A stretch of 64,000 nt of DNA, from positions 1-64,000 of the forward strand of contig NZ_JODY01000031.1 of assembly GCF_000718015.1 (NCBI RefSeq), written 5' to 3'. Below the pieces are notes generated by a model. It did not search any database. It was not told where the DNA came from and saw nothing but the letters and a program-made list of their open reading frames with translations. The position numbers and the translations under genes are program-made. This DNA comes from Streptomyces catenulae. GTDB lineage: Bacteria; Actinomycetota; Actinomycetes; Streptomycetales; Streptomycetaceae. Positions 9,996 to 17,627 of this stretch are shown piece after piece. The first letter of the stretch is position 1. Each line of letters opens with the position of its first letter.

Positions 9996-10384
9996 CGAGG
10001 GCAGTGCCCTTCGTGCCCGAAGAACAACGGGCACGCGCGCTCGCCGTCTTCTGTACCGGGGCAGTCGGGCAGCACGAGCATGAGCACGGACGGGCCCTGC
10101 CAGAAGAGCCATACGCCCTGTCCGATGGCGCCGAGGTGGCGCAGCAGGGAGTGGTGCTGACCGGTGTGAGGGGGCCTCATGCAGCCGGTGAAGGCGGCCC
10201 CTCCCTCCGCACCCGTACCGCCGCGGAGGGAGAAGGCCGCGCTCACTATCCGGCGCGGAACGTCGGGGACGAGGCCGCAAGGCGCGAGGCCGTCAGGCTG
10301 CTGCACCTCGGCGTCGGGCTCGCCCAGGTCGGTCAGGGCCCACGCGAACCTCTCGAACAGATCGGCAGTAAGCCCGGCAGTCAT
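9992..10384 (-). CDS. Hypothetical protein
   Basis: Protein of 130 residues beginning MTAGLTADLFERFAWALTDL. The second half has an aromatic/hydrophobic segment (IGQGVWLFWQGPSVLMLVLP) and a Cys/His-containing C-terminus (CPLFFGHEGHCPR) that could bind metal. Not assigned to a family. ATGA overlaps with both neighbours show tight coupling in the leftward operon. Confidence 0.6.
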   Translation of the reverse strand: MTAGLTADLFERFAWALTDLGEPDAEVQQPDGLAPCGLVPDVPRRIVSAAFSLRGGTGAEGGAAFTGCMRPPHTGQHHSLLRHLGAIGQGVWLFWQGPSVLMLVLPDCPGTEDGERACPLFFGHEGHCPR

Positions 10385-10848
10385 GCCGCCGCCTCGTGGT
10401 GCGGATCGTCGGTGCCGGCCACGGGGGCAGCGGTGTGCTGGCGGGCTTGGTGTGCCTCGTAGGCGGCGTGGAAGGCGTCGAGCACCGTGCGGGTGGCTCG
10501 GTCGGCGGCCGTCGCTTCCAGGCGGGGGTGGATGGCGGGCCAGTGCCGGGCGAGGTGCTTGTCCCGGATCATCTCTTCGTGGGCCACGGTGTAGAGGGCG
10601 GCCCGCGAGATCTGCCGGGTGCGGTACGTGACCGAGAGGAGGTGGACGCGCATCTCGCTGTACACCTCCTGGCCCTCGTGGTCGAGGTCGGCGTCCAGGG
10701 TGAAGTCCACGGCGATGTCGAGGCGGAACTTCTCCAGGGCCACCGCGACCCGGGCGCGGTCGTGCCGGATGTTCTGGACGAGGTGCGCGAGGCCCACGCC
10801 CGCGACGGCGAACAGCGCGACCGGCAGGGAGGAACGGGCGGCTTTCAT
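10381..10848 (-). CDS. Membrane-anchored hypothetical protein
   Basis: Protein of 155 residues with one N-terminal hydrophobic segment (SSLPVALFAVAGVGLAHLV, about residues 6-24), probably a signal anchor, followed by a helical, charged domain with many His and Arg residues. Not recognised. Start ATG 10848 overlaps the upstream stop codon (ATGA). The gene belongs to the eight- or nine-gene leftward accessory operon starting near 11156. Confidence 0.6.
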   Translation of the reverse strand: MKAARSSLPVALFAVAGVGLAHLVQNIRHDRARVAVALEKFRLDIAVDFTLDADLDHEGQEVYSEMRVHLLSVTYRTRQISRAALYTVAHEEMIRDKHLARHWPAIHPRLEATAADRATRTVLDAFHAAYEAHQARQHTAAPVAGTDDPHHEAAA

Positions 10849-11156
10849 GAGGTCTTCTCCTGGGGGTCGGTGACGGGGAGGCAGGCGCAGGCGCAGGCGC
10901 AGGCGCTGGGGCGGGTCAGGTATTCGGCGGGGTTTGTGACGCGTCGCCCGGTCTGGAGCGCGGCCCGCAGGGGCTGGAGCCCCCGGCGCAAGGCGCGTGA
11001 GACGAGGAATTCGGTGCAAGCGTCCTGGGCCCGGCCGACGAGGGAGCGCAGGTGGCCGACGCGCGCTGCGCGGTGGAGACGGCAGAGCCGCTGGTCATTG
11101 CGCATGTAGTTCGAGCGGTACCGGGGAGCCAGGAGAGGTATCTGTGTCCAGCCCAT
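10845..11156 (-). CDS. Small basic hypothetical protein, first gene of accessory operon
   Basis: Protein of 103 residues, Arg-rich, not recognised. It starts MGWTQIPLLAPRYRSNYMRN. Near the C-terminus is an Ala-Cys repeat (ACACACACL) encoded by a short GCGCAG tandem repeat at about 10880-10903. I prefer ATG 11156 over ATG 11165 because AAAGGG is correctly spaced for it. This is the most upstream gene of the ATGA-linked leftward operon. Confidence 0.55.
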   Translation of the reverse strand: MGWTQIPLLAPRYRSNYMRNDQRLCRLHRAARVGHLRSLVGRAQDACTEFLVSRALRRGLQPLRAALQTGRRVTNPAEYLTRPSACACACACLPVTDPQEKTS

Positions 11157-11278
11157 GGTGAGCATCCCTTTCGTGAATTCCGTCGGTGGTTCGCGGGCCC
11201 TCCGGCCGCCGCTCTGGCCATGGAGGCGGCGGCCGGAGGGCTGTGGTGCCGGCTGGGCCAGTAGGGGGCCCGACCGTG

Positions 11279-11308
11279 GCCGGTTGCCGCTGCCTTACGG
11301 CAACCGGC
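11279..11308. terminator. Perfect hairpin between two leftward transcription units
   Basis: Eleven-bp perfect stem (11279-11289 with 11298-11308) and an 8-nt loop, downstream of the gene at 11393-11884. It may end the DUF6415/ATP-binding pair. No T-run is seen. Confidence 0.5.
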
Positions 11309-11392
11309 TTGCGGCCGTTCGGGGGATTGGCACCCCTCGGGCCGCACCGAGCGTCCTGCTACCAGTCAGGACGGCCCGGGGTTTCTTCGGTT

Positions 11393-11884
11393 TCAGGACT
11401 CCGGCCGACCGGCGATGGTCAGTTCTCTGCCGGGCCCGAGGAGACACACCAGGTCACGGGCTGCGACTGCGATCTCAGGGCTCCGCTGATCGGGGTTCTG
11501 CTGAGCCGACCGGGCCCGCCGCAGCGTCTGGCAGACGACGATGCGGCCGGTGTCGAGGTGGTCTTCTGCGTAGGCGACGAGACGGGACAGGTACCTGCTG
11601 ACGGCGTCCAGCAGCGCGGTGCACTCTCCGTCGGGGTCACCTCGGCGATGGAGGGACAGGGCGCACTCGGCGCTGGTGCGGATCGCGTCCAGCGCGACGG
11701 GAGATACCGGGTCGACGTCATCGGCTGCTTCCCATCGGCGCAGGGCCTCGACCAGGCGGATCAGGTCCGCGTCCGAAGTCCGCTCCCGGGCCCATGCGGC
11801 GACGTCAGGTCGCTCGTACCCGTCCGGCTGCCGTGCCCGAGCGGCGTGCGGGTCCCGCCGCCGCGTTGCCGCGTGCGCCCCCAT
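11393..11884 (-). CDS. DUF6415 family protein
   Basis: Protein of 163 residues. The pattern DLIRLVEALRRWEAADDVDP followed by a helical bundle matches DUF6415 proteins of Streptomyces, frequently encoded next to an ATP-binding anti-sigma-like protein, exactly as here. The function is unknown despite family names mentioning natural-product biosynthesis. ATG 11884 overlaps the upstream stop codon as TGATG, so the two genes are coupled. Arg/His-rich N-terminus. Confidence 0.68.
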   Translation of the reverse strand: MGAHAATRRRDPHAARARQPDGYERPDVAAWARERTSDADLIRLVEALRRWEAADDVDPVSPVALDAIRTSAECALSLHRRGDPDGECTALLDAVSRYLSRLVAYAEDHLDTGRIVVCQTLRRARSAQQNPDQRSPEIAVAARDLVCLLGPGRELTIAGRPES

Positions 11885-12345
11885 CAGACACCTCGCTCAC
11901 GGACAGCTGTCACCTGGTCCGGGGCCAGTACGTCTACTTCCAGCTCAGCCCAGACGGCCTTGCCCCAGCGTCGGGTATCCGTGCCCCACCGGTCCGCCAT
12001 CTCGCTCACGATGAGAAGGCCGCGGCCCGACGTGTCCTCCGGAGCCGATTCGCAAGGCTCCGGCTGTTTCTTCGACTTGTCCGAGACCATGATTCGCACC
12101 CCGCAGTGCGAGTACCGGGTCACGCTCACGCGGAGGACCCTGCACCCGCTGTGGTTGACCGCGTTGGTGACCAGCTCAGAGGCGACGACCATTGCTCGCC
12201 AGGCCAAGTCCTGGTCGAGATTCCACGTGTGCAACACAGCTTTGACCAGCGCGCGAGCGCGACCAGCCGTCTCCTTCTCGCACGGCCACGTCTCGCTGTA
12301 GCCAGGAACACCGGTCGCATGGGGGCGAGTCACGGTCATCGTCAT
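11884..12345 (-). CDS. ATP-binding protein, HATPase_c anti-sigma-factor-like kinase
   Basis: Protein of 153 residues with the GHKL/HATPase fold typical of the many single-domain Streptomyces ATP-binding regulators. The N-box is visible as ELVTNAVNHSG and the G-box as DTSGRGLLIVSEMADRWG; KAVWAELEV is the final strand. Such proteins may bind or phosphorylate anti-sigma antagonists, or act with XRE/DUF397 partners. ATG 12345 is preceded by GGAGGG. It is divergent from the rightward regulatory genes starting at 12572, which include an XRE/DUF5753 protein. Confidence 0.82.
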   Translation of the reverse strand: MTMTVTRPHATGVPGYSETWPCEKETAGRARALVKAVLHTWNLDQDLAWRAMVVASELVTNAVNHSGCRVLRVSVTRYSHCGVRIMVSDKSKKQPEPCESAPEDTSGRGLLIVSEMADRWGTDTRRWGKAVWAELEVDVLAPDQVTAVRERGV

Positions 12346-12571
12346 GGGGCCATCCCTCCGAGGTGGTGGAACGCCCAGCCCTGACGGGGGTTCAGGGCCG
12401 GCACCGGATAGCCCGGTGGCGTCAGGTGGTGAGGCAACGAACCTAGAGCGGCCTGCCGTTGGCCCCCAAGAAGTTTGCGTGAGATTGCAGCAAGTCGATT
12501 GACGGGTACACACCGAGCGTCGACTATCGACATGCGCAATCTCGCGCAAGGCGGAGGACGGGAGAGTGACC
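12346..12571. promoter_or_regulatory. Divergent intergenic regulatory region
   Basis: A 226-bp gap between two regulatory units. It contains a TTGACG (12509-12514) that could be a rightward -35 element and, at 12531-12551, a sequence (CATGCGCAATCTCGCGCAAG) that shares GCGCAAGG with the phage site family. The match is weak. A second GATTGC lies at 12483. Both units are probably controlled from here. Confidence 0.45.
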
Positions 12572-12979
12572 ATGAAGCTACGGTTCCTGGGTAAGAACTC
12601 CACCCCCGGAGACAGCCCCACCCTGTATGCCAGTGACCAGGACAGCTACGTCGTCCAGGGCTGGAAAATCTTTGCCCGCGACCTGCTCATGCAGCTTGAT
12701 GTGCCGGAAGGCCAGACGGCGGTCGAGGTGCCAACCGAGCTGTTCGAGCATCTGACGAAGGACGGTCTCGCGCACGGTGAGATCAAGAAGTTCGAGGACC
12801 CGATCATGCTTGTCACCGAGCAGGGAACGTGCGTTGTGCAGGGCCCGGTGATGCGTGATGCCGAGGCCCTGAGTCAGATGCGCTTGCCTGACTACGAGGA
12901 TTGCATCGAGGTCCCCAAGTCCTCGATCATGGCCCTACTGGAGGAGAACAGTGGACCTGATCACCAGCGCCCAGCGTGA
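12572..12979 (+). CDS. Conserved actinobacterial hypothetical protein
   Basis: Protein of 135 residues starting MKLRFLGKNSTPGDSPTLYA. The sequence SYVVQGWKI recurs in variant form as TCVVQGPVM, suggesting two related beta-rich halves. Genes of this type sit just upstream of DUF6879 genes in Streptomyces. ATG 12572 has GGGAG 7 nt upstream; a GTG at 12566 is an alternative. The 3' end overlaps the next gene by 29 bp. Confidence 0.68.
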   Translation: MKLRFLGKNSTPGDSPTLYASDQDSYVVQGWKIFARDLLMQLDVPEGQTAVEVPTELFEHLTKDGLAHGEIKKFEDPIMLVTEQGTCVVQGPVMRDAEALSQMRLPDYEDCIEVPKSSIMALLEENSGPDHQRPA

Positions 12980-13475
12980 CGAGCTGTTCAACAGCTTCGA
13001 GCACGACGCGTTCCACCTGGAGCTGAGGGACGACTACGGCTCGCCCGTGGAGGACACCCCGTACGCCCGCTGGCAGCGCGGAGAGCCCGACGACTACACA
13101 TGGCTCGATCCCTGGATGATGCTCATGAGGCGGGTCGCGGGGGAGGGCAAGACGGTACGTCGAATCCGGGTGGTCACGGAGCCGCACTCCCGATACGTCG
13201 GGTGGGAACACTCGCTGACCAAGTTCAACATCGAGGCCGGCGAGGACATCCGTTGGCTGCCCCGGCACCTGCTGCCCGAGGGAATCACCTTCCCCAACAA
13301 CGGCAACGACTGGTGGCTCTACGACGACCGGCTGCTTGCAGTCGGACACTTCGACCCCGAGGGGCGAGTTCTGGGATCACAGATCATCGAGGAACCCGCC
13401 ACGGTGGCAGAGTGCATCAGGCTCCGGGATCTGCTGTGGACCTTGGCCATTCCCCACACCGAGTACAAGCCCTGA
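12951..13475 (+). CDS. DUF6879 family protein
   Basis: Protein of 174 residues with the family's typical features: an N-terminal FEHDAFHLELRDDYGSP, a conserved RRIRVVTEPHSRYVGWEHSL core, and WWLYDDRLLAVGHFDPEGR near the C-terminus. In Streptomyces these genes accompany an XRE/DUF5753 regulator and a DUF397 protein, as here. Function unknown; a partner or effector of the regulator is an inference from synteny. GTG start 12951 behind GGAGGAG. Confidence 0.75.
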   Translation: MDLITSAQRDELFNSFEHDAFHLELRDDYGSPVEDTPYARWQRGEPDDYTWLDPWMMLMRRVAGEGKTVRRIRVVTEPHSRYVGWEHSLTKFNIEAGEDIRWLPRHLLPEGITFPNNGNDWWLYDDRLLAVGHFDPEGRVLGSQIIEEPATVAECIRLRDLLWTLAIPHTEYKP

Positions 13476-13482
13476 CCTCTCG

Positions 13483-14337
13483 GTGAGTACGCAAGCGCAA
13501 GAGGCACGCGAGGCGCTGGGCGCCCGGCTGCGTGGATTCCGGAAGGACGCGGGATTCACGAGCGGCCGGGCGCTCGCCCGTGAACTGGGCTGGCAAGAGT
13601 CGAAAGTCTCACGCCTCGAAAACGGTAAGCAGAACGCCAGCGAGGAGGACATCCGAACCTGGTGCACGGTGACACGGCAGGAAGGTCACATTGGTGACCT
13701 GATCGCCACTGTGCGGCACATCGACGAGCTGTGGCTTGAGTGGCGCCGACAACTCGCTACCGGCGCAGAGAAGAGGCAGCAGGCGGCTCTCCCGGTCTAT
13801 GCCAAGACCAAGGTATTTCGCATCTGGCATCCGACGCTCGTGTGGGGGACGCTCCAGACGCCGGAGTACGCGGCGGAGACTTTCAAGCAGGTCGTCAGCT
13901 TCTACCAGATCCCCGACGACGCGGAAGCTGCCACAGCAAAAAGGCTCGAACGGAGCAGGTACCTCTACGAAGGTGACCGGGTTTTCAACGTGCTCCTCGC
14001 AGAGCAAGCTCTCTACTCGAACTTCGGTGGCCCGGACGTGATGAAGGGACAGCTCGACCGGCTGCGTTTCGCGATGCACCTCCCAAGGGTCAGCCTGGGG
14101 CTCGTACCCCGAGATGCACCACTTGCTATCTGGCCTGGAAACTCATTTTCCATGTTCGATGACAAGCTTGTACTTGTTGAGACTTACTCCGCGGAGTTCT
14201 CCGTGACGCAGCCGCGAGAGGTTGATCTGTACGCCAAGGCGTTTGCCCTCTTGCGGCATTCTGCTGTATATGGAGTGGCAGCGCGAGACCTTATATCCCG
14301 TGCGATTCAGCATTTTGAGCAAATGGCAACAGATTAA
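13483..14337 (+). CDS. XRE-family helix-turn-helix regulator with DUF5753
   Basis: Protein of 284 residues. Residues 5-60 form a Cro/CI-type helix-turn-helix (ALARELGWQESKVSRLENGK), followed from about residue 100 by a DUF5753 ligand/partner domain. This is the architecture of the WhiJ-like regulators of Streptomyces development, which work with small DUF397 proteins; one is encoded 12 bp downstream. GTG 13483 lies 7 bp after the preceding gene and has a poor ribosome site, suggesting coupling. It could regulate its own cluster or host loci. Confidence 0.85.
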   Translation: MSTQAQEAREALGARLRGFRKDAGFTSGRALARELGWQESKVSRLENGKQNASEEDIRTWCTVTRQEGHIGDLIATVRHIDELWLEWRRQLATGAEKRQQAALPVYAKTKVFRIWHPTLVWGTLQTPEYAAETFKQVVSFYQIPDDAEAATAKRLERSRYLYEGDRVFNVLLAEQALYSNFGGPDVMKGQLDRLRFAMHLPRVSLGLVPRDAPLAIWPGNSFSMFDDKLVLVETYSAEFSVTQPREVDLYAKAFALLRHSAVYGVAARDLISRAIQHFEQMATD

Positions 14338-14349
14338 GGAGGCTGTGGA

Positions 14350-14526
14350 ATGGCTGAGAAGTCGAACTGGCGCACCAGCACCTACACGAAGCAGGACAGC
14401 TGTGTCGAGGTAGCCGACAATGATCCCGGCAAGGTGATGGTTCGGGACACCAAGGATCGAGGCCGAGCCGTTCTCCACTTCCCACCGGGCTCCTGGTCAG
14501 AGTTTGTTGAGTTCAGCAAGCGGTAG
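14350..14526 (+). CDS. DUF397 small protein
   Basis: Fifty-eight residues starting MAEKSNWRTSTYTKQDSCVE and containing VMVRDTKDRGRAVLHFPPGS, the standard DUF397 pattern (S-x-x-C-V-E-V-A then RDSKD and a W-x-x-F end). In Streptomyces these partner XRE/DUF5753 regulators, sometimes as antagonists. ATG 14350 is preceded by AAGGAGG. Short, but the family match is clear. Confidence 0.85.
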   Translation: MAEKSNWRTSTYTKQDSCVEVADNDPGKVMVRDTKDRGRAVLHFPPGSWSEFVEFSKR

Positions 14527-14549
14527 GTCGTACGACGTATCATCCGAGC

Positions 14550-14876
14550 ATGGCACAGAAGATCGTCACAATTTTCACCGATGACCTCACGGGCGAAGAG
14601 TCGTCGGAAGCATCTACCCACATCATCGCGCTTGACGGTGTGACGTACGAGATCGACCTCGCGCCGGACTCCTACGACCAGTTGTTGGAGGCCGTGGGGC
14701 CGTTCCTCAAGGCTGGCCGCCGTGCTCGCGGGGGCAAGGCGCGGGTGGCGAAGGCGGCATCGGCCAACCAGGACACTGCGGCGATTCGCGCATGGGCCAA
14801 GGAGAACGGCTACAACGTCAACGACCGTGGCCGGGTCTCCGCGGAGATCCGCGAGGCGTACGCCAAAGCTAATTAA
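14550..14876 (+). CDS. lsr2: Lsr2-family nucleoid-associated protein
   Basis: Protein of 108 residues. Residues 1-60 are the Lsr2 dimerisation domain (MAQKIVTIFTDDLTGEESSE, HIIALDGVTYEIDLAP); a basic Gly/Ala/Lys linker follows, then the C-terminal DNA-binding domain with AIRAWAKENGYNVNDRGRVS. The AT-hook-like RGR that inserts in AT-rich minor grooves is present. Lsr2 silences foreign DNA, so a phage copy could tune silencing of the prophage or host. No ribosome site is visible and a TATCAT lies 6 nt before the ATG, consistent with a leaderless transcript. Confidence 0.9.
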   Translation: MAQKIVTIFTDDLTGEESSEASTHIIALDGVTYEIDLAPDSYDQLLEAVGPFLKAGRRARGGKARVAKAASANQDTAAIRAWAKENGYNVNDRGRVSAEIREAYAKAN

Positions 14877-14885
14877 TTAATTCAC

Positions 14886-14926
14886 GCGAAGGCTCCCCCG
14901 CGCCGTGGGGGAGCCTTCGCCTTTTT
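14886..14926 (+). terminator. Intrinsic terminator of lsr2
   Basis: Fourteen-bp perfect stem (14886-14899 with 14907-14920), 7-nt loop and a CTTTTT tail, 9 bp after the lsr2 stop codon. One of the clearest terminators in the window. Confidence 0.92.
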
Positions 14927-14964
14927 CGAGTAGCGGGAGTTTATAGGGCTGTGATGGTCTCCCT

Positions 14965-15156
14965 ATGGCTGCGCGAATCATTGTTCACTCGCCGAGTCCG
15001 ACCGGTGGACGCAAAGTTCATGCTGATGGGGAGATCCTTGGCGTACGGGATATCAAGGAATTCTTGCGTCGGCTCGGCCTCGACTCTGATGACGTCGATC
15101 TCGAAGACACCACGCTGATCGAGTGGAGGGACGGCGGGCCGACGGTGTGGATGTGA
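14965..15156 (+). CDS. Small hypothetical protein
   Basis: Sixty-three residues starting MAARIIVHSPSPTGGRKVHA, ending in an acidic region and DGGPTVWM. Not recognised. No strong ribosome site, but the codon pattern fits. It lies after the lsr2 terminator and ends 6 bp before the convergent leftward operon. Confidence 0.55.
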   Translation: MAARIIVHSPSPTGGRKVHADGEILGVRDIKEFLRRLGLDSDDVDLEDTTLIEWRDGGPTVWM

Positions 15157-15162
15157 GAGCCG

Positions 15163-15543
15163 CTACTCGGGCGGAACGCTGTCTTCGTACCCGTCGATGT
15201 ACTCGTGACCGTTGAGGTGGGCGGCGATCTTGCCGACGCCCCGTTCGCAGCGGTACCGGACGGCGCGGTCGGTCACGCCCTGGAGGGCTCCGGAGACGTC
15301 GTCGGGCAGGTCGGCGCCGAACCGGCAGACCAGGGCCTGCCGCTCCCCGAGGGAGAGCGGAGCGGTCGCCCAGCCCCGACGGATGTCGGCGAGATGAGCG
15401 AAGAGCGTGCTGGCGGTCTTCGGGTCCGCAGCGGCCCTCGGCATGTCGGCGTCGGGTGCGGTGGGGTTCCGGATGCCGTACGCGGACTCCGCGTCCCACA
15501 CGGCGGGGAGGAGATGCTCGACGAGCCGCCGGTCGTACGTCAC
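15163..15543 (-). CDS. Sigma-region-4-like helix-turn-helix protein
   Basis: Protein of 126 residues. The C-terminal half (PLSLGERQALVCRFGADLPD followed by VTDRAVRYRCERGVGKIAAH) has the pattern of sigma-70 region 4: a helix with E-R-x-x-L-x-x-R-F-G, a turn, then an R-x-x-R recognition-like helix. The N-terminal half is not recognised. GTG 15543 overlaps the upstream stop codon (GTGA). With the upstream sigma-region-2-like gene it may form a split sigma factor for phage transcription. Family assignment is by eye. Confidence 0.6.
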   Translation of the reverse strand: MTYDRRLVEHLLPAVWDAESAYGIRNPTAPDADMPRAAADPKTASTLFAHLADIRRGWATAPLSLGERQALVCRFGADLPDDVSGALQGVTDRAVRYRCERGVGKIAAHLNGHEYIDGYEDSVPPE

Positions 15544-15881
15544 AGGCCCGTCCGCTCCGCCGCCTGGGCGGCCTCGTAGGAGACGAGCCCGGACCGGCGC
15601 TTGGCCTCGGTCAGCCACCGGTCGCGGAGCCGCTGGGAGAACCAGCGGTGCAGCAGCCCTGGGCCGGCCTCGGCGAGGAGCTGGCGTACGTACGGGGCTC
15701 GCTCGGCGGCGATGATGACCGCCTCCTGGTACGCGTCCTCGTACTCCAGGGTCAGGCCGTAGTCGCGGGCAAAGCCCCGCGCGACCGCTTCCGCGACGCT
15801 CTTCACCTGGGGGTCGGAGAGGACGCTCCAGTCCGCCTCGACCGGCTGGACAGTGTTGTGGTCATGAAGCTGAAGGGTCAC
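15540..15881 (-). CDS. Sigma-region-2-like protein
   Basis: Protein of 113 residues. The stretch ARGFARDYGLTLEYEDAYQE is close to the sigma-70 region 2.1-2.2 pattern (acidic E-D-x-x-Q-E), and RWFSQRLRDRWLTEAKRRSG resembles the 2.3-2.4 helix. Together with the overlapping downstream region-4-like gene it looks like a sigma factor in two pieces. GTG 15881 overlaps the upstream stop (GTGA) with GGAGGTGG before it. Lies at the end of the replication operon. A generic phage DNA-binding protein remains possible. Confidence 0.58.
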   Translation of the reverse strand: MTLQLHDHNTVQPVEADWSVLSDPQVKSVAEAVARGFARDYGLTLEYEDAYQEAVIIAAERAPYVRQLLAEAGPGLLHRWFSQRLRDRWLTEAKRRSGLVSYEAAQAAERTGL

Positions 15882-17065
15882 CGGACCACCTCCTTCACCG
15901 GCACCTGCCCGTCCTTCGTCACCGCGACAATCAGGCCAGGGGCGCCCGTAGTGCCCTTGGCGTGCCGCCACCACGTCGACTCGGACTCCATGGCTGGGGG
16001 CTGGATGAACGTGCGTGGGCCGTCCGTGTCCACGAACTCGTGATGGAGATGCCCGGCGAGCAGCACATCGGCCTGGTGCATCGGCGAGGTCTTGTTGAAA
16101 GCCTGGGCTCGCCACCACTCGAAGTGCCGGCCGGGCTTCCACTGGTGGCCGTGTGCGTGGGCGACGGCCGTGCCGGAGCAGTCGACGACGACGGTCAGCT
16201 CGTCGGTGTCGGGGACGAAGAACTGGCAATGATCGAACGCCTCGGAGAGCTGGGCGGCGTCCTGCACGGCGATCAACGACTCGGTGTCGTGGGAGTCGTC
16301 GTACCGCGTCACCCCTCGGCCGTTGATGCGCACAGCTTCACCGTGGTTGCCCGGCACCGCGGAGAGCGTTACTCGGGCTGCCAGCGGCGCGAACAGCATC
16401 AGGGCGTGAAGCATGACTCGGCGTGTAAGCCGGATCTGTTCGGTCAGGGTCAGGGCGGTACGCCACGCGTTCGCCCCGCCCTGCGACTGGAAGCCCTCGA
16501 CGTGGTCGCCGAGGAACGCCACGTGGATGTGGCCGATGTCGAATCGCTCGCGGTATGTCAGCAGGAGATCGGCCGCGCGGTTCAGACAGTCGATCGTGCG
16601 CTTGAGCGTGCCGGCCGGGCCGTCGCCGTCCGCCTTGCCGAACTGCATGTCGCCCAGGGCGACGATGTAGGTGTGGCTGCCCTCGGCCGGTCCGCTGACC
16701 GGCCAACGGGGCTCATACACCTCGACGGCGGCCAAGAGATCGTCCATGTCGGGCCGCTCGGGCACGGGGCCCTTGCTGCGGGCGAAGGTGAACCGGGTGC
16801 TGATGCCCGTCTCACCGTTGGCCATGGTCCATTCGGAGCTGCGGAAGCCGGTGGCCACCCAGTCGTTCGGGTCGAGGCCCTGGGCGCGGAGGTAGGCGGT
16901 TGCCGCGTCCTCGGTCACGTCGTCAACGGGGCCGCGGACGGTCACTTCGGCAGCGTCGCCGTTCACCTCGATCTGACGGGTGAAGTCCCGTTCCGGGTCG
17001 GTCTGACGGGTGGGCACGGCGGGCCCGACCGGCTTCGACAGGAGTTCGTCGAGAAGATCGCTCAA
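15878..17065 (-). CDS. Calcineurin-like metallophosphoesterase (Mre11-like nuclease)
   Basis: Protein of 395 residues. From residue 135 the metallophosphoesterase motifs appear in order: ALGDMQFGK, HVAFLGDHVEG, AVPGNHGEAV, AHAHGHQWK and LLAGHLHHEF. These supply the Asp, Asn and His ligands of a two-metal centre. The first 130 residues are a phage-specific N-terminal region. Similar proteins in actinophage replication modules are thought to be exonucleases like Mre11/SbcD. It begins with TTG in a TTGA overlap with the upstream stop codon, so expression is probably by coupling. Confidence 0.85.
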   Translation of the reverse strand: MSDLLDELLSKPVGPAVPTRQTDPERDFTRQIEVNGDAAEVTVRGPVDDVTEDAATAYLRAQGLDPNDWVATGFRSSEWTMANGETGISTRFTFARSKGPVPERPDMDDLLAAVEVYEPRWPVSGPAEGSHTYIVALGDMQFGKADGDGPAGTLKRTIDCLNRAADLLLTYRERFDIGHIHVAFLGDHVEGFQSQGGANAWRTALTLTEQIRLTRRVMLHALMLFAPLAARVTLSAVPGNHGEAVRINGRGVTRYDDSHDTESLIAVQDAAQLSEAFDHCQFFVPDTDELTVVVDCSGTAVAHAHGHQWKPGRHFEWWRAQAFNKTSPMHQADVLLAGHLHHEFVDTDGPRTFIQPPAMESESTWWRHAKGTTGAPGLIVAVTKDGQVPVKEVVR

Positions 17066-17277
17066 GAATTGGTCGCTTCCTGGCGCAGGCGGCGCCGGTA
17101 CGTGCGGATGGTGGAGGCGGAGACCCGGTGCCCGAAGCGGCCCAGGGTCCAGACCAGGTTTTCCGCCGAGGTGTCCTGGAGGAGGTGCCGCTCGAAGGCT
17201 TCGCGCTCGCGGTCGTCGAGCTCTTCCCAGATCGCCTGGAGACGGGGGCCGGGGTTGCCGGGCAAGGTGCGGCTCAC
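17062..17277 (-). CDS. Small helix-turn-helix protein
   Basis: Seventy-one residues. AIWEELDDREREAFERHLLQ followed by VSASTIRTYRRRLRQ has the pattern of a helix-turn-helix with a basic recognition helix. GTG 17277 overlaps the upstream stop (GTGA); the open frame further upstream is Arg/Pro-rich and overlaps the next gene, so I exclude it. Probably a DNA-binding accessory of the replication module. Confidence 0.62.
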   Translation of the reverse strand: MSRTLPGNPGPRLQAIWEELDDREREAFERHLLQDTSAENLVWTLGRFGHRVSASTIRTYRRRLRQEATNS

Positions 17278-17627
17278 GTCGTCGCCTCCCGGTCGATCGC
17301 CTCGACGGCCGCGACTGCGAGCGCGGCCAGGTGGACGAGGCCGGACCGCGTGCGCTGGGGGTCCTGGTCGGCGAGGGCGGTGAACACGGCCGTAAGGAGG
17401 GTGGAGTCCCAGCCGGGGGAGCCCGCGAGTTCGCGGCCCTGCTCGACGCTCCGCCATCGGGCCGCTTCGCGGACGTGGTGCGCGCGGCCCTTCACGGGAT
17501 GCCGACCTCCGGCCACGGGCATCCGGCGGTCGCCGACCTGCTTTCGGGCCGCCTTCACTTCGCCGATCACGGCGGTGCTCGGATCGGTCCGGCGGGCCGG
17601 CCGCTTGGTGGCTGTCGCCTCGGTCAT
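17274..17627 (-). CDS. Hypothetical protein of replication operon
   Basis: Protein of 117 residues: a basic, disordered N-terminus (MTEATATKRPARRTDPSTAV), then a helical C-terminal domain (LLTAVFTALADQDPQRTRSG) rich in Ala. Not recognised. Its ATG overlaps the stop codon of the primase gene (ATGA), and its end overlaps the next gene (GTGA). Confidence 0.6.
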   Translation of the reverse strand: MTEATATKRPARRTDPSTAVIGEVKAARKQVGDRRMPVAGGRHPVKGRAHHVREAARWRSVEQGRELAGSPGWDSTLLTAVFTALADQDPQRTRSGLVHLAALAVAAVEAIDREATT

